Assembly (NCBI GenBank): GCA_963575745.1
Contig: CAUYUJ010022508.1
Span: 58,642-122,641, forward strand
Length of the DNA: 64,000 bases
Origin: Prorocentrum cordatum
Taxonomy: Eukaryota > Sar > Dinophyceae > Prorocentrales > Prorocentraceae
Reading direction: 5' to 3'
The notes beneath the pieces were generated by a model. It did no database searches, was not told where the DNA came from, and saw nothing but the letters and a program-made list of their open reading frames with translations. Shown piece by piece: positions 30,521 to 41,293 of this stretch. Both the position numbers and the translations under genes were made by a program. Every line of letters begins with the position of its first letter. Positions within the stretch are counted from its first letter, which is position 1.

Positions 30521-31740
30521 CGAGGCGCGAAGGCGAGGGCCGCATTTTGAGAAGGAGCCGCCCTCAATCCGTGAAGCTCTTGCGTTTTTCAATATGAATG
30601 TGTGCGGCGCTAAGGTGGGCACTGGCGCGGGGTTCAAGGCTATTCGCTAAGGCGCAGCAGCGCCGCGCGGCCCTCGTGGCCGCGGGCGCCTTGCCTGTGC
30701 CTTTCCACTTGGCTCTGGTGCTACGACGTCCTCCTCGAGTGCGGCGTGGTCAGCGCCTTCGGCTACCTGTCCTCCTCCCCTCATTTTTTGACCGGATATG
30801 CGACCGTTTGTCCCCCGTGATTCCGCAGGTCGCCCTGCCGCCTGCGCCGCCGGGGCCGCCTCCCTGGTCCTGGCATGGCGGCGTCCTCGTCGAGTTCGGC
30901 CCGGTCAACGTCTTCGGCGACGTGGCCTCCTCCTCCTCCTCCTCCTCCTCCTCCTCCTCCTCCTCCTCCTCCTCCTCTTTCCTTTGCCTGATTATGGGAC
31001 CGTTTGTCCTCCCTGATTCCGCAGGGTCCCTTGCGCAGCACGGACCACGCTCAGCTGCTGGTGCGGGGCTGCTCTGGCGACCGCTGGCCCGCTGAGCCGG
31101 CCTTTCTCCTCCCTGCCCGCCCCCCCCTCCCCCGCTCGCTACCCCCCTCCCATGGCGGCGGCGCCCGGCGCAGCGCGGCTTCGGCCCGGTGCCTGGCGCT
31201 TGCACCTTGCCGCCTCGGCGGCCCCGCGGACCTTGGCGCTGCGCGGCTTCGGCCCGGCCCTTGGCGCCGCGGAACGGCAGCGCGACGTGTGCGGCTACAG
31301 CCGATTCCCACGCGCTGGCCGCTGTGGGGCAGGCGTCCTCCCTGCAGCACAGCGGCATCTTGTCGGTTCTGGGCGCCAAGTTACCGGCTTCGCCTGGCAG
31401 CCGCGCCTTTTCCCTGCACGTGGCACTTTGGACTACCACGGCCTGGGCCTCTCCTGCATCCTGCACGTTGGCACAACGTTGCACTCCGGCCCAGCGGTGT
31501 TCCTCATCCTCTCGGACGTCGCCCTGGATGCGTAACGCGTCCTCTCCCGCAGTTTATGGGGCTGGTGTACATGATTTGCCGCTGACGGCGCCGCCGCCAG
31601 TTTTCCGCCACCGAGTACTTTGCCTCTGGGTTCCTGTCCAAGGCGTTCCTTTGCGTGCACTTCGCTTTCCGCGCCGCCTGATCCCGAGGATTTGCCCTTT
31701 CCTGGCCTTGACGTGAGGCCCCGCGTTCTTTTTCTCTTCT
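30521..31740. repeat. GC-rich region with internal duplications and (TCC)n
   Basis: A segment with 'GACCGTTTGTCCCCCGTGATT' occurs at about 30802 and again, altered, near 31000. 'GCGGCTTCGGCCCGG' recurs at about 31178 and 31243. A pure (CTC)n run lies at 30930-30985. Several frames are open for 100-240 codons on both strands, but the peptides are Ala/Pro/Arg-rich and show no domain, so I do not call a gene. Confidence 0.5.
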
Positions 31741-31809
31741 TCTGTTGATTAAAGCTGTGCGCGGCCCGCTTAGCTTCGACCGGAAGAGGCTCGCTCTCGA
31801 CCCGCGAAT

Positions 31810-31975
31810 CCAACAAAAAATGCGGTGCTAAGATGAGAACCGCATTTTGAAAACCCGTTGCCGTTCATCCGTGATTTTTCTGTGGCGTTTTTCCAGCGTA
31901 TGTGCGCGGCGCTTAGGCGAGAGCCACATTTTGGAAACGGCCCGCCCTCCATCTGTGAAGCTGTTGCCAGTCTTA
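31810..31975. repeat. ~80-bp repeat, two copies here and one at 30525-30615
   Basis: Shared pieces are 'GCATTTTG', 'CCGTTCATCCGTGA' type and 'GTGCGGCGCTAAGG'. This is a short diverged tandem with no coding signal. Confidence 0.5.
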
Positions 31976-32079
31976 AATCTTCAGGGTCATACGTGGTAAG
32001 GAAGTTTGAAGCGAAACGCCAGGCCCGCCCAACAAACATAGCTGCGGGGTGCGACAGCGAGAAGTTATGCATGAGGAAG

Positions 32080-32200
32080 AGGAATGGAAGAGGAGGAGGA
32101 GGAGGAGGAGGAGGAGGAGGAGGAGGAGGAGGAGGAGGAGGAGGAGGAGGACGAACAAAAAAAAGAGGAGGAGGCGGCGGAGGCGGAGGACGAGGAGGAC
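32080..32200. repeat. (GGA)n microsatellite
   Basis: A pure GAG/GGA run at 32089-32150 with an imperfect extension to about 32200. Confidence 0.9.
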
Positions 32201-32259
32201 CGCGGCGCGAGCTTTGAACTTTCGAAACGGGGGGGGGGAGCTGAATTTCGGACCTCCCT

Positions 32260-33140
32260 CTTTATAACACTGGGGCTCAAGGCCCCATAACCAGCAAATG
32301 AAGGGTCCCCTCTGCGCAAAGCTCTTGCAGGGTCTTTGCATGGTCTTTGCATGGGGTGGGCCCTGCAAGCGCCGTGCAGAAGCCCTGCAGTGTTGGAGTC
32401 TTGGAGGCCTCTGGGGCCGATCTTGGGCCCCGTGGCTCTAACAAGGGATGGGTGGTCCTCAATTCGCCTCCCCCCCCTTCGGAGGCTCAAGGAGGGTGTC
32501 TTGGGCCCCTCTTGGGGCGTTTTTTCCAGCGCTCTTGGGACTCTTAGGCTTCGCTTGAGCTCTCTTGGGTCATCTTGGGGCCGTTCCGAAACCTCGAAAA
32601 CACATCGGAAGCGGAGAAGCTAGACGCCAAACCACGTCGATTTTTGTATGACTGTTCACGGATTTTGGCCTCTTGTGTGTGTGTGTGTGTGTGTTTGGGA
32701 ACGCGCGTAGCGCACTTGGAACCGTTTTGGGGGTGTTTTGGGGCGTCCTGGAGGCGTGTCGGAGCCTATCTTGAACCATATTGAAGCATATTGGGCCATC
32801 CTTGCACGTCATTAGTGGCTCTCAGAGGCCCTCTGAGGGCCATATGAGGCCATCATGGACGCTCTGAATGCTCCGCCCCCCCCCCTCCGAACTCCAGGGG
32901 AGAGGGTAAGGTAAGGGGAAAACCCTTTACCCGAGCAGGGGAATAATGAAATTCTGGCAAAGAGAACGCAACAATCCTTGCACCACCTACGCCCAGGTGG
33001 CTGATGGGATTTGTGGCTTTTTCTTTGGAGTTTATTGTTGTACACTTACGGGTGATACGTGTTATCGTTACAAATTTGGCTTGTCGTATTATGCCCTGTC
33101 TCTTTGGCTGCTGCCTGTTTTTCAGGCTCGTGCTACCCAG
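32260..33140. other. Degenerate GC-rich repeat and unassigned sequence
   Basis: 32285-32570 resembles the 29440-30245 repeats ('CTTGGGGCGTTTTTTCCAGC' type). A (GT)n run of about 16 bp is at 32673. From 32580 to 33140 I see no gene. Confidence 0.4.
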
Positions 33141-33149
33141 AACTGTGGG

Positions 33150-33230
33150 CCATGAGCATGTCATCATCATCATCAGCATCATCACCACCCCCATCATCAT
33201 GTTCATCATCTCTATCTCCCTCTGTCTGTC
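33150..33230. repeat. Short CAT microsatellite
   Basis: Imperfect (CAT)n, about 60 bp. Confidence 0.8.
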
Positions 33231-33319
33231 CTTTCTCCCATTGGTCTCTCTCTGTCCGCGCATGCTTTCTGTGATGCCGCTGTGCCAGCGCGGCGTTTTC
33301 ATCTTTTGTCGGAGGTTGG

Positions 33320-33614
33320 GGGGTGAGATCTAAGTGGAACGGAGAGCTCCCCTACCGGGAAGTCGGTTTCGGTTTCGTGTTCGTGCGTGCCGTGCGTGCG
33401 GGCGAGGCAAAGCTGCGTGGGCGGGCGAGAGGAAAGTCTCCTCCGGCTGAGGCGCGGCCGGACCAAATGATTCCTGACCGGGGGCCGGTGGCGCGCGGTG
33501 TCCCGCCGGTGTCCCGCCTCCGGCTGAGGCGCGGTCGGACCAAATGATTTCTGACTGGGGGCTGGTGGCGCGCGCTGTCCCGCCAGTGTCCCGCCCGTGT
33601 CCCGTCGGTGTCCC
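33320..33614 (+). repeat. Direct repeat flanking the ATG array, left copy
   Basis: Begins 'GTGAGATCTAAGTGGAACGG' and ends in repeated 'GTGTCCCGCCGGTGTCCCG'. It matches 34045-34418 closely, so the two copies bracket the pure trinucleotide array. Confidence 0.8.
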
Positions 33615-33890
<276 letters not shown>

Positions 33891-33904
33891 TAATGATGAT
33901 GGTG

Positions 33905-34040
33905 ATGATGGTGATATTGTGAGGTCGATCGTGAGATGGATTGTGAGATCGATCGTGAGATCGATTGTATCATCGATCGAGTGGGATCGGTCGTGAGAGA
34001 TCGATAGTGCGATCTGTAGTGAGATCGATCGTGATCGGAG
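33905..34040. repeat. GAGATCGAT minisatellite
   Basis: Tandem variants of GAGATCGATCGT. Each carries GATC and ATCGAT palindromes. Confidence 0.8.
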
Positions 34041-34044
34041 GTGA

Positions 34045-34417
34045 GGGGGTGAGATCGAAGTGGAACGGAGAGCCCTCCTACTGGGAAATCGATTTCGGTT
34101 TCGTATTCGTGCGTGCCGTGCGTGCGGGCGAGGCGAAGCTGCGTGGGCGGGCGAGAAGAAAGTCTCCTCCAGCTGAGGCGCGGCCGGACCAAATGATTCC
34201 TGACCGGGGGCCAGTGGCGCGCGGTGTCCCGCCGGTGTCCCGCCTCCGGCTGAGGCGCGGCCAGACCAAATGATTCCTGACCGGCGTCTGGTTGCCCGCG
34301 GTGTCCCGCCGGTGTCCCGCCTCTGGCTGAGGCGCGCCCGGACCAAATGATTCCGCACCGGCGTCCGGTGGCCCGCGGTGCCCCGCCGGTGTCCCGCCGG
34401 TGTCCCGTCGGTGTCCC

Positions 34418-34418
<1 letters not shown>
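34045..34418 (+). repeat. Direct repeat flanking the ATG array, right copy
   Basis: Second copy of 33320-33614, longer by additional 'GGCTGAGGCGCGGCCGGACC' type sub-repeats of about 85 bp. Confidence 0.8.
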
Positions 34419-34475
<57 letters not shown>

Positions 34476-34503
34476 GTGATGGTGGTGATGTTGATGGTGT
34501 CCC

Positions 34504-34563
<60 letters not shown>

Positions 34564-35121
34564 GATGTTGACGATGTTGTTGATGATGATGATGGTGATG
34601 GTGGTGATGATGATGGTGTCCCGATGATGATGATGATGATATTGATGATGATGTTGCTGCTGATGATGATGATGGTGTCCCGATGATGATATTGATAATC
34701 CTGCTGATGTTGATGATGATGTGATGATGAGATGGTGTTGATGAAGATGATGATGATGCTGATGATGATGATGGTGTCCCGATGATGATGAGGTTGATGA
34801 TGATGATGCTGTAAGTTATGATGATGGTGATGATGATGGTGTCCCGATGATGATGATGATGCTGATGATGACGATGATGATGATCATGACGATGTTGGTG
34901 TCTCGATGATGATTATGTTGAGGATGGGGATGATGATGATGAGGTGATGATGGTGATGATGATGATGATGATGGTGGCCCGATGATGATGATGCTGATGT
35001 TGATGATGATTGTGTCCCGATGATGATGGTGATGATGATGATCGTGACGATGATGATGGTGTCCCGATGATGATGATGTTGCTGCTGATTATGATGATGC
35101 TGATGATGATGATGGTGTTAC

Positions 35122-35155
<34 letters not shown>

Positions 35156-35505
35156 TTGAAGATGTTGTTCATGGTGTTGATGATGATGCGATGGTGATGA
35201 TGACCATTGTGTTCCGATGATGATGATGATGATAATGATGATGATGGTGTCCCGATGATGATGATGGTGTTGTTGATGATGATGATGATAATGATGATGA
35301 TGGTGACGATGATGGTGTCCCGATGATGATGATGCTGGTGATGATGATGATGATGATGTTGATGATACTGGTGATAAGGTTAGGATGATGATGAGGATGA
35401 TGATGATGATGATGGTGTCCCGATGCTGATGATGATGATGATGATGATGATGCTGATGTTGCTGCTGATGGTGATGATGATGATTATGATGATGATGATG
35501 ACGAC

Positions 35506-35551
<46 letters not shown>

Positions 35552-35554
35552 GGT

Positions 35555-35602
<48 letters not shown>

Positions 35603-35640
35603 TTGGTGACGTTGACGACGATGATGTTGAGGATGACGTT
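34419..35640. repeat. GAT array punctuated by GGTGTCCCG
   Basis: About 1.2 kb of imperfect (GAT)n. Every 60-120 bp the run is interrupted by 'GGTGTCCCGATGATG', giving a higher-order period. This punctuating word also ends the flanking direct repeats. Confidence 0.85.
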
Positions 35641-35912
35641 GATTGTGAGTTCGATTGCAATATCGATAGTGAGATCGATGTTTAGACCGAATGTGAGATC
35701 GATTCGGATATCGATATTGATATCGATAGTGAGATCGATTGTGAGATCGATAGTTTAATCTATGTATATATATATATATATATTGTGAGATCGATCGGAT
35801 GAAATAGATCGAGTGAGAGCGATCGTGAAAGCGATCGAGTGAAATCGATTGAGCGAGACCGATAGTGAGATCGATAGTGAGATCGATCGTGAGACCGATC
35901 GAGTGAGACGTT
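35641..35912. repeat. GAGATCGAT minisatellite with (TA)n
   Basis: Same repeat as 33905-34040. It contains a (TA)9-10 run near 35763-35782. Confidence 0.8.
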
Positions 35913-36285
35913 GGTTCCTCCCCCCCCGAACCTCCTTATCACCCGAAGGGTGGTCGTATAGGTATGATTCCGCTGTGCTGTATTCCCTGCAGGTCCACAT
36001 CGACGTGTCCTTCTTCATCTCTCTCCTTTCTCTCTTGCCTAGTTGCCTGCGGCCCTCAACGCAGGCGCGCTGGCATCTGGTGACCTGGCTCTTTGGGCCG
36101 ATCGTCCAAGATCACCATGAGTATCTAGCGTGTCAGCGACTGCGCTTTGGAACGACGCGTCGTCGAAGCGCCCCGATCGCCTGCAAGCCCCGTGGCCCGC
36201 GGCCCCCACGCAGGCAGCGCGAGCGGATGCCTCGAGCCGGCAGTGCGGCGGTGCGGGAGGCGTACGCGTGTGGGTGAACCGCGTG
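35913..36285. other. Unassigned
   Basis: An open frame to 36277 has no domain. No repeat recognised. Confidence 0.35.
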
Positions 36286-36480
36286 GCGTTGTCCCGTGGG
36301 GTGCCACGCGTTTGTCCCGTGGGCTGTTCCGTTGGTTGCCGTGTCTGAGTCCGTGGGCTGTCCCGTGGGTTGCCCTGATGTTGTCCCGTGGGCGTCCTGT
36401 TAGTTGTCCTGTTAGTTGTCCTGTGTGTTGCGCGGCGGTTGCCCCGTGGTTGTCCTGCGGATGCCAAGCAGTTGTCCCGC
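36286..36480. repeat. GTCCCGTGGG-rich short tandem repeat
   Basis: Variants of 'TGTCCCGTGGGTTGCC' with a ~20-bp period. Confidence 0.65.
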
Positions 36481-37860
36481 CCATTGCCCCCTCGCGCCCC
36501 AAGCCCTCCTCGACGCTCTGGTAGTTTCCTGAGTGTTGAGAAATTGTGGCGCGGCCGCAGAGCGGCCTGCGCGCGACGGGCCAACGAGGAGGCCCAGCTG
36601 CCAGCGCGCAGGAAAGGATCAAGGATGGTCGCCGAGCACGGCAGTGAGCGAAGCATACCAAGACCCCAACCTCCCCGATAACGTAATTTTGGTGTTCTTT
36701 GAGCTTCCTCTCCCTCTCCCTCTCGTGTGGACTCTTGCGCGCGGGCTCTCTGTCTGTCTGTCTCCCTCTCCCTTCTCCTTCCTCTCTCTCTCTCTGTATC
36801 TCTTCAGGGGCAGCGGCAGGGGAGGACTGGCCCGGCGGGGTGAGAGGCGACCCGCCATCGCCCACTCATCGGCGCTGGTTCCGGGGTCCCCTTTGCCGCC
36901 CAGGAACATGTGGTTTCGTTGCCGAGGGCCTGTCGCCGATTTATCGGGGATGTATCGCCGGTTCCGAGCCAGTAATGTTCCCCCCCCCCTCCCCCCCGAA
37001 ACCACTCCCCACCCTACCGTTCCCTTCGTCTCCCGCACGCAGTGGCAGAGAGGAGTTGTGAATGCGCTTGCTTACGAATGGCAGGTTCGCGGCGCGTGGG
37101 CGCGGCCACTATCCCATCATGGGCGTGCAAGGTAGCACCCGGCCAGTAACCTGGAGTCGGGATCGTACGCTATCGAACGTTGGGCACTTGGGCACCCTCG
37201 GAAAGCTGTGATCGTTCAAGGCTGAACTACATGGCCACCAGGTGTTGGGAGCCAACGTTGCGATAAGGACCCGCCGTAGTCGCAGAGTTACCGCTGATGC
37301 GTGGCTCTTTCACGCTCGCAAGTTTTTGTTCCAGGCGTCTGGGCGTACGTGCTGCGATTTTATCCGTGCACTTGCGGATTATATTTGGCTCGTCGTGCTT
37401 TCTACGTGGTTTCACGCAGTCGCGCTTGCAGCTAGCTCGCATCAGTCGATTGGGCATCTGCGCTGTTCTTCTAGAGCTGCTCCTTTTCCTCCCTGCTTCC
37501 CTTCTGCTTCCTCCCTCCTCCCCTCCCTCCTCCCCTCCCTCCCCTCCGTCCCTGCGTCTTCTTCCCTCCTTCCTGATTTCTTCCACTTTCCTTTTCCGTC
37601 GCTCATCCCTGACCGGCCTCCGCTCGGACGCACACCGGACACGCCTCAGCGCTGCGCACGAATTGGGCGAGCCCGGCGAAAGCCCGGACCGGGAGGCGAC
37701 GCATGGATCGGGCGGACAGTGAACATCGGGCCAGGCCGATCCATTGAGAGCAACCGAAGACCGACCCGGACTGCGACGGGACGGGGTTGCCCATGAGCGC
37801 AAGACAAAGCGCCAGGAGGCGCCGCCAAGGGTCTGGCGCCGGTCCAAGAATTTAGTGCGG
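36481..37860. other. Unassigned GC-rich sequence
   Basis: A CT-rich tract at 36700-36810 and a CTTCC-rich tract at 37470-37590 are the only structures seen. Open frames of 120-280 codons exist but show no domain. 37226-37460 gives the least repetitive peptide ('WLFHARKFLFQASGRTCCDF') but it cannot be named. Confidence 0.35.
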
Positions 37861-37867
37861 ACCTACA

Positions 37868-38930
37868 TTTTTTCCCAACCATCCTTTGGTGTTGGGTCCT
37901 CTTTTTGAAGAGACAGCGCCCCGCGTCTCCTCCTTCCTTCCTTCCTCCTCCCTCCCCCTCCTCCCTTGCTACTTGCGTTTCACGCACCCAGTAGAGCGTT
38001 TCGTGGCCCCATCGGGAACTCCACCGAAGGCCCCAGTGCCACCGCCCGCATGCGTCACCCACACCCTTATCGTCACACCCCTCACACGTTTCGTGGCCCC
38101 ATAGGAAGCTCCTCCGAAGGCCCCAGTGCCACCGCCCGCATGCGTCACCCACACCCTTATCGTCACACCCCTCACACGTTTGGTGGCCCCATAGGGAGCT
38201 CCACCGAAGGCCCCAGTGCCACCGCCCGCATGCGCTACCCACACTAATTTCGTCACACCCCTCACACGATTCGTGGCCCCGTAGGGAGCTCCACCGAAGG
38301 CCCCAGTGCCACCGCCCGCATGCGTCACCCACACCCTTAGCGGCACACCCCTCACACGTTTCGTGGCCCCATAGGAAGCTCCACCGAAGGCCTCGGTGCC
38401 ACCGCTCGCATGCGTCATCACGGCCGTTCCAGTACACCCCAAACGCGTTTCGTGGCCCCATAGGGAGCTCCACCAAAGGCCCCAGTGCCACCACCCGCAT
38501 GCGTCACCCACACCCATTTCGGCACACCCCTCACACGATTTGTGGCCCCACAGGGAGCTCCACCGAAGGGCCCCAGTGCCACTGCCCGCATGCGTCACCC
38601 ACACCCATTCCGGCACACCCCTCACACGTTTCGTGGCCCCATAGGGAGCTCCACCGAAGGCCACCGCCCGCATGCGCCACCCACACCCATTCCGGCACAC
38701 CGCGCCCCTTTCGGCACGTCCCCAGTGGCTGCGTTCGCTTGCGCCCACCGCACCTAGTTCGGTATACCTCTCACGCGTTTCGTGGCCCCATGGGGGATTC
38801 AGCCGACAGCCCAAGTGGCTGCTTTCGAATGCGCCCGCCGCGCAAATTTTGGCACCCCTCATACGTTTCGTGGCCCTATAAGGAACTCCTCCGAATGCGG
38901 TGCATACAACGACGGTGTCAACCACTGCAT
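37868..38930. repeat. 90-bp satellite, about 9-10 copies
   Basis: The landmark 'ACCGCCCGCATGCG' recurs at 38041, 38131, 38221, 38311, 38401 and then about every 90 bp to 38600, with shorter copies to 38900. Each unit has 'TTTCGTGGCCCCATAGGGAG' and 'CTCCACCGAAGGCC'. A ~90-bp leader with 'GTTGGGTCCTC' and 'TTTGAAGAGACAGCGCCCCG' precedes it (37870-37930) and recurs at 38930-39050 and 48765-48860. The 90-bp period keeps frames open on both strands (for example minus 37969-38970); these are not genes. Confidence 0.9.
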
Positions 38931-39055
38931 ATGGTTGGGTCCTTCGCCAGGTTTCTTTGTTCCCGACCATTCCGTCGTGTTGGGTCCTCGTTTTGAAGAG
39001 ACAGCGCCCCGCGTTCCTTCCTCCTCCCGCTGCCCCCTCCCTCCTCCGCGCATCA
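38931..39055. repeat. Satellite leader, second copy
   Basis: About 90 bp with 'TATGGTTGGGTCCTTCGCC' and 'GAAGAGACAGCGCCCCGCG', matching 37870-37930 and 48765-48860. Confidence 0.75.
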
Positions 39056-39058
39056 TCG

Positions 39059-39090
<32 letters not shown>

Positions 39091-39479
39091 TTCATCATCT
39101 TCATCATCCTCATCATCATCCTCATCATCATCCTCATCATCATCATCATCATCCTCGTCATCATCATCATCATCATCACCATCACCATCACCATCACCAT
39201 CATCATCATCACCATCACCATCATCATCATCATCCTTATCCTCATCCTCCTCATCCTCATCATCATCATCATTATCCTCATCATTCTCATCATCTCCATC
39301 AACATCATCATCATCATAATCATCATCATCAGCACCAGCATCATCATCATCAACGTCATCATCACCATCATCCTTATCCTCATCCTCATCCTCATCCTCA
39401 TCATCATCAACATCATCATCATCATGCTCATCATCCTCATCCTCCTCATCATTCTCATCATCACCAAAATCATCATCAT
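39056..39479. repeat. (CAT)n-rich array, left flank of the YR retroelement
   Basis: Imperfect (CAT)n with CCT and CAG variants. A segment at about 39307-39390 (with 'TCAGCACCAGCATC' and 'CAACGTCATC') is repeated immediately right of the retroelement at 46788-46870 and again near 46905, so the element lies inside one continuous array. Confidence 0.9.
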
Positions 39480-39582
39480 CATTGTACGTGCTCGCGCGCT
39501 ATGTGTTGTCCAGCGGGCCCTCCCCACCGTGTGCCGTACCAGGATACGGCTGAACAGAACTCTCCTCAGCCCCTGTTTGCTC
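39480..39582 (+). repeat. Split direct repeat A1
   Basis: 103 bp from CATTGTACGTG to CTGTTTGCTC, identical by eye to A2. It marks the left end of the element; the base before it belongs to the CAT array. Confidence 0.9.
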
Positions 39583-39617
39583 AAGATTTCTTGGGCACCA
39601 GTCTCGCCGCTTCGTGC

Positions 39618-40070
39618 ATGCAGGCGGCGGCCGGCTGGGTTCTTGGGATCCTCGCGTCCCGCTGGTCCGCGCCGGCTCCGCCCGCGGACCCGTCCTGCAC
39701 CTGCATCTTCAGCGGGCACGAGCCGAGCTCGGGCGTGCTGAACATCCTCCGGGAGCAGCTCTCGCGCTGCGGCCCGGAGCACCTCGGGGCGGCCTGCCCC
39801 GCGTGCCCGGCCTGCGTGTGCCCGCAGTGCCCGGCCCCAGTGGCTCCGACCGGGGCCTGGGTGCTCGTGGTCCTCGTCGGGCTCGCGAGCTTCGCCGCCG
39901 GGGTGGCCGCTGCGTCTGCCTGGCTGCCTCGGGCGGGGCCGCCTCGCGCGGTCCTGCCGCCGCGGGCCCTCGCGGAAGGTCCTGCTGGGGAGCTCGTGGG
40001 TGCGGCGACGCCGGCGTCCCTCCAGCGAGTGCGGAGGCGGGCTGGTGCCGTGAATGCCGAGGGCGCTTGA
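39618..40070 (+). CDS. ORF0: Cys-rich protein with one membrane segment
   Basis: The open frame extends up to an ATG at 39501, but that start lies inside repeat A1. The ATG at 39618 leaves 150 codons and seems likelier. The product begins with a hydrophobic stretch (MQAAAGWVLGILASRW). It then has a Cys-Pro cluster (ACPACPACVCPQCPAP) and one strong transmembrane segment (WVLVVLVGLASFAAGVAAA), followed by an Arg-rich tail. It overlaps the gag-like ORF1 start at 40054 by 17 nt, which suggests translational coupling or reinitiation. I do not know this protein from classical DIRS, PAT or Ngaro elements. A role in zinc binding or membrane association is inference only. Confidence 0.55.
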   Translation: MQAAAGWVLGILASRWSAPAPPADPSCTCIFSGHEPSSGVLNILREQLSRCGPEHLGAACPACPACVCPQCPAPVAPTGAWVLVVLVGLASFAAGVAAASAWLPRAGPPRAVLPPRALAEGPAGELVGAATPASLQRVRRRAGAVNAEGA

Positions 40071-41178
40071 CGTTCCCTACGCCCAGTGCCTCGTGCGGTA
40101 CGACGACGACGAGAACTTCCAATGGCACCACAGGGTCCTCCTCGTCAAGGGGCCGGACCAATGGTGGGTGTGGGTGACTCCCGACGGCGAGATCGCGGCA
40201 GCCAACTTGGGTGGCTTCCGCGTGTGTGCCCTCCAGCGAGGGGGCGCCTTCCCCGACCGCTACCGTGGCAATATGTACGTGTTCGACGACGCCGACGTGG
40301 ACGCCGAAGAGATGCACCAGTACTACCGCGAGGCGCGGGCGCTGGGGGACATCCTCGGGTACCCCGCCTCGGCCGCCCCCCTCGCCCGGGACGAGCGTTG
40401 GTTCGTCTCGGACCCGACCTCGGCCCACTACGGCGAGGAGGTGCCCGCGGCCTCAGTTGGCAACGAGGAGGTGCTCATCCGTCGGGGCGAGGTGGGGATC
40501 GTGCAGATCGACGACGTGTGGCAGACGGCGGTGCGGGTCGAGGCCGGCGGCTCCTTCGAGGAGTGGCAGGCCCGAGCACGTGGGGGCCCCGGACGGGACC
40601 CACGTATCGCTGGCGACGAGCGCGACGAGGAGAAGGACCGTTTCATGAGCTTCCGCACCTCCGTGTCGAAGATGCGGGAGCAGACCATCCCTGGGTGGCC
40701 CCTCAAGGGGAAGCGCGCCACGCGCGAGGCCTGCCTCGCTCTTCGGGATGCCGGACAGGAGGGTTGGGACGAACACCATACGACATGGGTCAGGAGGTCC
40801 GGCATCCCGGAGAAGAGCAACACAGCCCGCGAGCACCGGATGCTCTGCTCCGTCCTCCGCATTCTCCAGCAGTTCGACCAGCTGGATCTCTACAACGTGG
40901 CGGGGGTGGAGTACATGGTGCGCCGCATGAAGCAGCTGGAGGCTGCCACCAGGCGCAACCCGCGCCAGCCCGACTTCGACGGGCTCGACGTGGTGCTGGA
41001 TGCCGCGATCGACGAGTCTGGCGGCTTCGTGCTCCCGGTGTTCGACGCCTGGGTCGGCGAGCAGCAGCGGTCCGAGGCGGCCATCATGAAGGCGGGAAGG
41101 CAGTGGCGGGAGGAGACTTCGGCGAGCGGCTCGAAGGAAAAGCCGCCGGAGCATCCCAAGAAGGAGGGCAACGGGTAG
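40054..41178 (+). CDS. ORF1: gag-like structural protein (putative)
   Basis: 374 codons, uninterrupted. The position before the RT polyprotein is that of gag in DIRS-order elements. The N-terminal half is rich in aromatic residues (FQWHHRVLLVKGPDQWWVWV). The middle is charged ('GDERDEEKDRFMSFR') and the second half helical, with 'REHRMLCSVLRILQQFDQL' and 'VEYMVRRMKQLEAATRR'; the C-terminus is Lys-rich. No zinc knuckle or other named motif is visible, so the gag call depends on context. It is separated from ORF2 by 115 bp. Confidence 0.6.
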   Translation: MPRALDVPYAQCLVRYDDDENFQWHHRVLLVKGPDQWWVWVTPDGEIAAANLGGFRVCALQRGGAFPDRYRGNMYVFDDADVDAEEMHQYYREARALGDILGYPASAAPLARDERWFVSDPTSAHYGEEVPAASVGNEEVLIRRGEVGIVQIDDVWQTAVRVEAGGSFEEWQARARGGPGRDPRIAGDERDEEKDRFMSFRTSVSKMREQTIPGWPLKGKRATREACLALRDAGQEGWDEHHTTWVRRSGIPEKSNTAREHRMLCSVLRILQQFDQLDLYNVAGVEYMVRRMKQLEAATRRNPRQPDFDGLDVVLDAAIDESGGFVLPVFDAWVGEQQRSEAAIMKAGRQWREETSASGSKEKPPEHPKKEGNG

Positions 41179-41293
41179 GCGGGCGTGGAGCCCCCTGCCC
41201 TGCCGTCCCAGCCCGCGGGCTCGCCGCCTCGCGCCGCTGGGCCGGCCTTCACGGCGTGGGCTGCTCCACGTCGGCAGTTTTGTTTTCAAGGTC

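Noticed and set aside
30750-31484. 244-codon minus-strand open frame as a gene
   Set aside because: Gly/Ala/Arg-rich with a poly-Glu run from the (CTC)n tract, and no domain.
37969-38970. 333-codon minus-strand repeat protein
   Set aside because: The 90-bp satellite keeps the frame open because the period is divisible by three. No start context or domain supports it.
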